Shown piece by piece: positions 59,269 through 64,000 of a stretch of 64,000 nucleotides of DNA. Position 1 is the stretch's first letter. Each line of letters starts with the position of its first letter. Source of the DNA: Burkholderia sp. IMCC1007 (lineage in GTDB: Bacteria; Pseudomonadota; Gammaproteobacteria; Burkholderiales; Burkholderiaceae); NCBI RefSeq assembly GCF_027257875.1, contig NZ_JAPVQY010000006.1:182262-246261 (forward strand). The letters are read 5' to 3'. The notes under the pieces are model-generated. The model did no database searches, was not told the origin of the DNA, and worked only from the letters and a program-made list of their open reading frames with translations. The translations under genes and the position numbers were made by a program.

Positions 59269-60186
59269 ATGGATACCTTGCTTTCGATGCGCGTGTTTAC
59301 GCGCATCGTCGAAACCGGCAGCTTCACGCGCGCGTCGGACACGACCGGCCTCACGACGCCGCGCGTGTCCGCGCTGCTGAGCGCGCTCGAGCAGCATCTC
59401 GGCTGCCGGCTGCTGAACCGAACGACGCGCCGCATCTCGCTGACCGAGGACGGCCAGGCGTATTACGAACGCTCCGTAGCGGTGCTGCGCGAGATCGACG
59501 ACATGGAGGCATCGGTGTCGCAGGCCCGCAACGTGCCGCGCGGGCGGCTGAAGGTGAACCTGCCGCCCGCGATGGCGAAGCAGGTCGTCGTGCCCGCGCT
59601 GCCGGCGTTTCTCGACGCCCATCCGGACATCATGATCGAACTCGGCGTGACCGACCGGCAGATCGACCTCGTCGGCGAAGGGGTCGACTGCGTGGTGCGC
59701 ATCGGCGCGCTCGACGATTCGGGGATGATCGCGAAGCGCATCGGCAGCCTGACCACCTGCACGTGCGGGTCTCCCGCGTATTTGGCGCGGTGCGGCGAGC
59801 CCGAGACCGTCGATGATCTCGCGCAGCACGTCGCGGTCAGCCACATCTCGGCCGACACCGGGCGGCCGCGCCCATGGGATTACCTGGTCGACGGCGAGCC
59901 GCGCATCGTGCAGATGTGCGGCACGGTGGCCGTCAACGACGCGGACAACTACATCGAGTGCGGCGTCGCCGGCATCGGCCTGATCAAGACGTCGCTGTAC
60001 CTCGTCGAGCCTTACCTGAAGTCGGGCCGGCTGCGCGAAGTGCTGACCGATTTCAACGCGCCGCCGAAGCCGATTTCGGTGCTGTATCCGCCCAATCGCC
60101 ACATCCCGGTCAAGCTGAAGGTGTTCGTCGACTGGCTCGCGGGCCTGTTCGAGCAGATCCCGACGCTGCAGGGCAAGCGCTGCTGA
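59269..60186 (+). CDS. LysR family transcriptional regulator (DsdC/AphB-like group)
   Basis: A 305-residue LysR regulator beginning MDTLLSMRVFTRIVETGSFTRASD, the form common in the CrgA/AphB-like group; DNA-binding residues are about 1-60 and the effector domain is about 90-295. It lies between the molybdenum dehydrogenase operon and the MFS-old yellow enzyme genes in the same direction, and may regulate either. The 175-base gap after it contains TTGATCAATAGTATTGA, a weak dyad. Confidence 0.92.
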   Translation: MDTLLSMRVFTRIVETGSFTRASDTTGLTTPRVSALLSALEQHLGCRLLNRTTRRISLTEDGQAYYERSVAVLREIDDMEASVSQARNVPRGRLKVNLPPAMAKQVVVPALPAFLDAHPDIMIELGVTDRQIDLVGEGVDCVVRIGALDDSGMIAKRIGSLTTCTCGSPAYLARCGEPETVDDLAQHVAVSHISADTGRPRPWDYLVDGEPRIVQMCGTVAVNDADNYIECGVAGIGLIKTSLYLVEPYLKSGRLREVLTDFNAPPKPISVLYPPNRHIPVKLKVFVDWLAGLFEQIPTLQGKRC

Positions 60187-60361
60187 ACGAACGCGGCACC
60201 TTTGCGTGCCGCGCAACGCTCGATTGCGCGGCGGCTCGCTTCCGGTTTTATCGGTTGATCAATAGTATTGACGGCAACGCGGTGCACCGTATCGCGCCCG
60301 GTGAATGCGATGCCGGTGCGGCGAGACGGTGCCCCACTTCCCTCTTCTCCAGGAGCCGACC

Positions 60362-61579
60362 ATGTCAGCAGAATCCACGCCGCTCGCGCCGTCCGCGCAC
60401 GGCACCAAACTCACGCAGGGGCTGATCCTGCTGTTCGCCTTCAGCTGCGGCGCGATCGTCGCGAACCTGTATTACGCGCAGCCGATCACCGAGCTCATCG
60501 CGCCGAGCCTGCACATGTCGGGCGGCACGGCGAGCCTGATCGTGTCGTTGACGCAGATCGGCTATGCGTTCGGGCTGTTCTTCATCGTGCCGCTCGGCGA
60601 CCTGCTCGAGAACCGCAAGCTGATGATCGTGACGGCCGTCGTGTCGATCGCGAGCCTCGCGGCGGCGGCGCTCGTGCGCACGCCCGGGCTCTTTCTCGCG
60701 ATTTCGCTGCTGATCGGCTTCAGCTCGGTGGCCGTGCAGATCCTCGTGCCGCTCGCCGCGCATCTCGCGCCCGATCATTCGCGCGGCCGCGTCGTCGGCA
60801 CGATCATGAGCGGGCTCCTGCTCGGCATCCTGCTGGCGCGCCCGCTGTCGAGCGTCGTGGCCGACGCGTTCGGCTGGCGCTTCGTGTTCGCGGCCGCCGC
60901 CGTGCTGATGACGCTCGTGACGGCCTTGCTCGCGCTGACGATTCCGTCGCGCCAGCCGGACCATCGCGCGACCTATTTCGAACTGATCGGCTCGCTGCTG
61001 CATCTCGTTCGCACGATGCCGGTATTGCGCCACCGCGCGCTCTACCAGGGCCTGATGTTCGCGTCGTTCAGCCTGTTCTGGACCGCCGTGCCGGTCGAGC
61101 TGACGCGTCACTACGGGTTGTCGCAATCGGCGATCGGCCTGTTCGCGCTGGTCGGTGCGATCGGCGCAACGTCGGCGCCGGTGGCCGGCCGGCTCGCCGA
61201 CGCCGGCCACACGGTGCGCGCGACGCTGATCGCGCTCGTCGCCGGCGCGCTGTCGTATGCGGTGGGGTTCGTGCATGGCACCGGCCTGTACGGGCTCGTC
61301 GTGACCGGGATCGTGCTCGACTTCGCGGTGCAGATGAACATGGTGCTCGGCCAGCGCGAGATCTACGCGCTGCACGCGGCAAGCCGCAACCGGCTGAACG
61401 CGCTGTACATGACGAGCATCTTCGTCGGCGGCGCCGTCGGCTCCGCGCTCGCGAGCCCGCTGTACGAGCATGGCGGCTGGCCGCTCGTCGCGGCGGTGGC
61501 CGGCGCATTCCCGATCGTCGCGCTCGCTCACTACCTGCTCGTCGGGCGTCCGCACGCACAACGTCACGCGATCGGCTGA
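60362..61579 (+). CDS. MFS transporter
   Basis: A 405-residue carrier with 12 hydrophobic segments. NLYYAQPI in helix 1 and VPLGDLLENRKLM in loop 2-3 are as in the drug/sugar efflux (YfcJ/YajR-like) subgroup. CAGGAG lies upstream of the ATG at 60362. It is followed at 78 bases by an old yellow enzyme, a pairing common for export or uptake of electrophilic compounds. Substrate unknown. Confidence 0.9.
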   Translation: MSAESTPLAPSAHGTKLTQGLILLFAFSCGAIVANLYYAQPITELIAPSLHMSGGTASLIVSLTQIGYAFGLFFIVPLGDLLENRKLMIVTAVVSIASLAAAALVRTPGLFLAISLLIGFSSVAVQILVPLAAHLAPDHSRGRVVGTIMSGLLLGILLARPLSSVVADAFGWRFVFAAAAVLMTLVTALLALTIPSRQPDHRATYFELIGSLLHLVRTMPVLRHRALYQGLMFASFSLFWTAVPVELTRHYGLSQSAIGLFALVGAIGATSAPVAGRLADAGHTVRATLIALVAGALSYAVGFVHGTGLYGLVVTGIVLDFAVQMNMVLGQREIYALHAASRNRLNALYMTSIFVGGAVGSALASPLYEHGGWPLVAAVAGAFPIVALAHYLLVGRPHAQRHAIG

Positions 61580-61657
61580 ACCCGATATCGCCCGTCAAAC
61601 CGAATCGTTCGCGGGGCGCGTCGCCGCCCCGCTCCACGTCAACGAAAGGAGTTCACC

Positions 61658-62770
61658 ATGTCTTCCCTGCTCAGTGCCTACGATCTGCGCGGTCTCGCGC
61701 TTCCGAACCGCGTCGTGATGGGCCCGATGACGCGCTCGCGCGCACCGTCGCGCGGACTGCCCACCGAACTGATGGCCGAGTACTACGCGCAGCGCGCGTC
61801 CGCCGGCCTGATCGTGACCGAGGCGACCAACGTCAGCCCGGCATCCGCCGCGTTCGAGCTGACGCCGGGGCTCGTCGACGATGCACAGGCTGCCGCGTGG
61901 AAGATCGTCACCGATGCCGTCCATGCGAACGGCGGACGCATCTTCGCGCAGCTGTGGCATGGCGGCCGCGTCAGCTCGCTGACGCTGCTCGGCGGCGCCG
62001 CGCCGCTGTCGCCGTCCGGCGTGAACGACGATCTCGAACAGCTGCAGGTGTGGGCGCAACTGCAGAACGGCTACTACACGAAGATTCACGCGACGCCGTC
62101 GCGCGCGATGACGACCGACGAAGTCGTCGCGACCGTCGCTGAATTCCGCCGCGCGGCCGAGCGCGCGATGGCCGCGGGTTTCGACGGCGTCGAGATCCAT
62201 GCCGCCAACGGCTACCTGCCGCATCAGTTCCTGTCGTCGACGCTGAACCGCCGCGACGATCGCTACGGCGGCTCGGTCGCGAACCGCGCGCGCTTTCTCG
62301 AGGAAATCGTCGATGCGGTCGGCGGCGTGATGCCGCTGAGCCGCGTCGGCGTGCGGATCTCGCCGTACGCGAAGTACAACAACGTGCGCGACGCCGATCC
62401 GGACGCGACGTATGCGTATGTCGGCCGGATGCTCGACGAAGCGGGCGTCGCCTATCTGCACGCGGCCGACACCAACGGCTGGAGCGGCGAGCCCGATCTG
62501 CCGCGCATCGTCGAGCAGGCGCGGCGGGCGTTCCACGGCACGCTGATCGTCAACGGCGGCATTTCGCCGGACGCGGCGAACGCGCTGATCGACGCAGGCG
62601 ACGCCGATCTCGTCGCGTTCGCGCGTGCGTATATCGCGAACCCGGATCTCGTGGAGCGCATCGCAATCCGCGCGCCGCTGTCGGAACCGAAGACCGTCGG
62701 CTGGTATGGCGGCGATCGGGCGGGCTACGTCGACTACGCGCGGCACGACGCGGCGCAATCGCACACGTGA
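61658..62770 (+). CDS. nemA: Old yellow enzyme family alkene reductase
   Basis: A 370-residue FMN-dependent reductase of the NemA/XenB class. PMTRSRAPSRGLPTELMAEYYAQRAS is the N-terminal OYE block (about 17-42), WHGGR (about 99-103) is the flavin loop, HAANGYLPHQF (about 180-190) gives the His/Asn substrate pair, and NGGISPDAA and AFARAYIANPDLVER are near the C-terminus. It reduces activated C=C bonds, nitrate esters or nitroaromatics with NAD(P)H. AAAGGAG lies upstream of the ATG. Confidence 0.93.
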   Translation: MSSLLSAYDLRGLALPNRVVMGPMTRSRAPSRGLPTELMAEYYAQRASAGLIVTEATNVSPASAAFELTPGLVDDAQAAAWKIVTDAVHANGGRIFAQLWHGGRVSSLTLLGGAAPLSPSGVNDDLEQLQVWAQLQNGYYTKIHATPSRAMTTDEVVATVAEFRRAAERAMAAGFDGVEIHAANGYLPHQFLSSTLNRRDDRYGGSVANRARFLEEIVDAVGGVMPLSRVGVRISPYAKYNNVRDADPDATYAYVGRMLDEAGVAYLHAADTNGWSGEPDLPRIVEQARRAFHGTLIVNGGISPDAANALIDAGDADLVAFARAYIANPDLVERIAIRAPLSEPKTVGWYGGDRAGYVDYARHDAAQSHT

Positions 62771-62838
62771 GCGGCGCTCGTACCGCGCAGCGAGCGGGAT
62801 GCGCGGCGCTGCGGCGCGATATCGCGGATTGTGTGGGC

Positions 62839-62940
62839 GGTTGTGGTGGCGGTTGTGGTGGCGGTTGTGGTGGCGGTTGTGGTGGCGGTTGTGGTGGCGG
62901 TTGTGGTGGCGGTTGTGGTGGCGGTTGTGGTGGCGGTTGT
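62839..62940. repeat. 12-bp tandem repeat (GGTTGTGGTGGC)n
   Basis: Eight and a half perfect copies of the 12-mer run from 62839 to 62940, followed by a diverged continuation to about 63005 (GGTCGT and CGTCAT variants). It lies between the convergent ends of the old yellow enzyme and HD-domain genes. The unit is a multiple of three, so every frame stays open and gives Gly/Cys-, Val/Ala- or His/Asn-rich readings. No start or ribosome site supports a gene. It is a probable variable-number repeat. Confidence 0.9.
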
Positions 62941-63056
62941 GCTGGCGGTCGTGTGGCCGGTCGTGCTGGTGGTCGTGCTGCCCGTCATGCTGCCGGTCGT
63001 GCGGCGAGTGGTGCGGCCCGTTGGGCAGCCACTCGCCGCGCGCCGGCGCGGCGCCA

Positions 63057-63731
63057 TCACGCGTCGGTCCACCGCGCGCCGAGCACGCGCCCGCAAAAAT
63101 TCGGCCGGTGAAAATCCGGATCCGCGCGTTCGAGCACGTCCGCGCTCCACGTGCCGAACGTCGACGACGGCCGATGCTCGACACCGCGCGCCACCGTCGC
63201 GAGAAACGTTTCGCGAAAGCCGCTGCCGCGCGGATACGCGGCGAGCAGCGCGGCACGCTCATCGGCCGTGTACGCGTCGAAATCGGTCGCCATCAAATCC
63301 GTCGACACGGCGCAAGCCAGTGCGCGAGCGAGCGGCGACGCGCGAACGGCCACCGCCGGCGTCGTATGCAGCGCAATCGCATGCCATACGTCGTCGCGCA
63401 CGCGCCGCGACCGGCGATGCCGCAGCAGCAACGCATGCGCGGCATCCGCGCCGTCGAGTTCGTAGCGTTCGATCGAACGGCAATACGCGTGACTGAGCCC
63501 CATGTTCGCGTACATCGCGGCGACGTACAGCGCGTCGGCGTCGCACGTATCGCCCGCGCGCCGCGCGGCGAGCGACGCGAACACGAACACGCGGGCCGCA
63601 TGATCGGCGAGCGCGGCAGGCAGCGACGCGCGGGCCGCGTCGGCCGCCTCGACCGCAACGGGCGTGCGCGGAATGCGAACGCCGGCCACTTCGTCGCCAG
63701 TGGCCGAAGCGCGCGGGTGCGCAGCATTCAT
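63057..63731 (-). CDS. HD-domain protein (cyanamide hydratase-like)
   Basis: A 224-residue HD-superfamily protein. The ALADHAARVFVFA segment (about 39-51), YVAAMYANMGLSHAY (about 68-82) and ALLLRHRRSRRVRDDVWHAIALHT (about 97-120) show the helical core. The aspartate of the usual HDxG pair reads NMG here, so metal binding is uncertain. The C-terminal block FHRPNFCGRVLG is typical of cyanamide hydratase-like HD proteins. GGAGACACG precedes the ATG at 63731. Isolated gene; function uncertain. Confidence 0.8.
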   Translation of the reverse strand: MNAAHPRASATGDEVAGVRIPRTPVAVEAADAARASLPAALADHAARVFVFASLAARRAGDTCDADALYVAAMYANMGLSHAYCRSIERYELDGADAAHALLLRHRRSRRVRDDVWHAIALHTTPAVAVRASPLARALACAVSTDLMATDFDAYTADERAALLAAYPRGSGFRETFLATVARGVEHRPSSTFGTWSADVLERADPDFHRPNFCGRVLGARWTDA

Positions 63732-63835
63732 CGTGTCTCCTTCATGCCCCACGCACGGGGCGGAAAATCGTTCAATCCGGCGCGCAGTCGCCACCGCGCC
63801 GCCACTGCGCCGCAGCTCGCGCCGCTACGCGCCGG

Positions 63836-64000
63836 CTAGAAAGCGATGCAGCAGCGCCCGAACGCGTCGCAGCCGTCGGTCGCCGCGCTCGCCGTCGGAT
63901 AACGCAGCCGTGCGACGCGACGTTCGCGGCCGCGCGCGCGGCACGCATCGCTGCCGGCGTCCGCGCATGCGGCGCCCGCCGCGGTCGCGCGCCGACCGTC
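63836..64000 (-). CDS. Possible C-terminal end of a cysteine-containing protein, cut by the window edge
   Basis: A minus-strand frame is open from the right edge to a TAG at 63836. It reads as a basic, Ala/Arg-rich stretch with six cysteines ending GRCCIAF. No family is recognised, and only about 54 codons are visible. It may be the end of a secreted Cys-rich protein or chance in GC-rich DNA. Confidence 0.3.
   Translation of the reverse strand, partial: DGRRATAAGAACADAGSDACRARGRERRVARLRYPTASAATDGCDAFGRCCIAF

Noticed and set aside
62839..62940. CRISPR-like array
   Set aside because: The repeats are 12 bases, contiguous and have no spacers.
61595..63262. 555-codon minus-strand frame with a long His/Asn repeat (HNRH)n
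   Set aside because: The repeat comes from the 12-bp tandem DNA repeat; the flanks are antisense to old yellow enzyme and out of frame with the HD-domain gene. No start context.
62831..63496. Val/Ala or Gly/Cys repeat proteins on the plus strand through the tandem repeat
   Set aside because: All frames stay open because the unit is 12 bases. No ribosome site or conserved flank.

Overview
The window is GC-rich, tightly packed proteobacterial DNA. Dense single-domain catabolic operons, many LysR regulators, an OmpC-type porin, a DUF3331-like protein and several MFS carriers point to Burkholderia, probably a B. cepacia complex member, and probably a secondary replicon because nearly everything is accessory metabolism. 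No rRNA, tRNA, CRISPR array, integrase or insertion sequence was seen. The organism assignment is inferred from gene content only.

Region 1 (1-11,687) is a catabolic island. It has two Rieske oxygenase alpha subunits of the betaine-demethylase type (one cut by the left edge), one flavin/2Fe-2S reductase, a glutathione-independent formaldehyde dehydrogenase, a FAD amine oxidase-like protein, a RidA protein, a cupin, tryptophan 2,3-dioxygenase, an aromatic aminotransferase, an MFS carrier and a LysR regulator. N-demethylation genes mixed with tryptophan-ring-opening genes suggest a pathway for an N-methylated tryptophan such as hypaphorine. That is the main candidate for an undescribed system.

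Region 2 (11,992-17,149) has a D-2-hydroxyacid dehydrogenase divergent from an SDR, an MFS carrier, a VOC protein and a citrate synthase with its own DNA-binding domain. Two near-identical dyads lie in the divergent promoter.

Region 3 (17,150-38,085) looks like one dispersed regulon. Seven copies of a 16-bp palindrome (ATGTAA-N4-TTACAT), with the centre and arms typical of LacI-family operators, lie before a GMC dehydrogenase, an operon of two proline-racemase-family proteins and an aldehyde dehydrogenase, an NCS1 permease, and the divergent cupin/hydrolase/aspartate dehydrogenase/SDR/NIPSNAP and aspartase/HAD operons. A LacI-type regulator gene sits in the middle. A porin, an orphan ABC binding protein, an MFS carrier and a glycosyltransferase are also here, with an MFS pseudogene. 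The chemistry suggests oxidation of an amino-alcohol-like compound with nitrogen leaving through aspartate; the substrate is unknown.

Region 4 (38,159-53,441) is mixed: AraC and LysR regulators, a MscS channel with a cyclic-nucleotide-binding domain, DoxX, a winged-helix/P-loop regulator, two paralogous alpha/beta hydrolases around a DUF3331-like gene, a tripartite drug efflux system, and a thioredoxin-reductase-like protein divergent from a small UBP zinc-finger protein.

Region 5 (53,709-64,000) has an exported ACMSD-like amidohydrolase, a triheme cytochrome/2Fe-2S/molybdopterin dehydrogenase operon, a LysR-MFS-old yellow enzyme set, a 12-bp tandem repeat and an HD-domain hydrolase.
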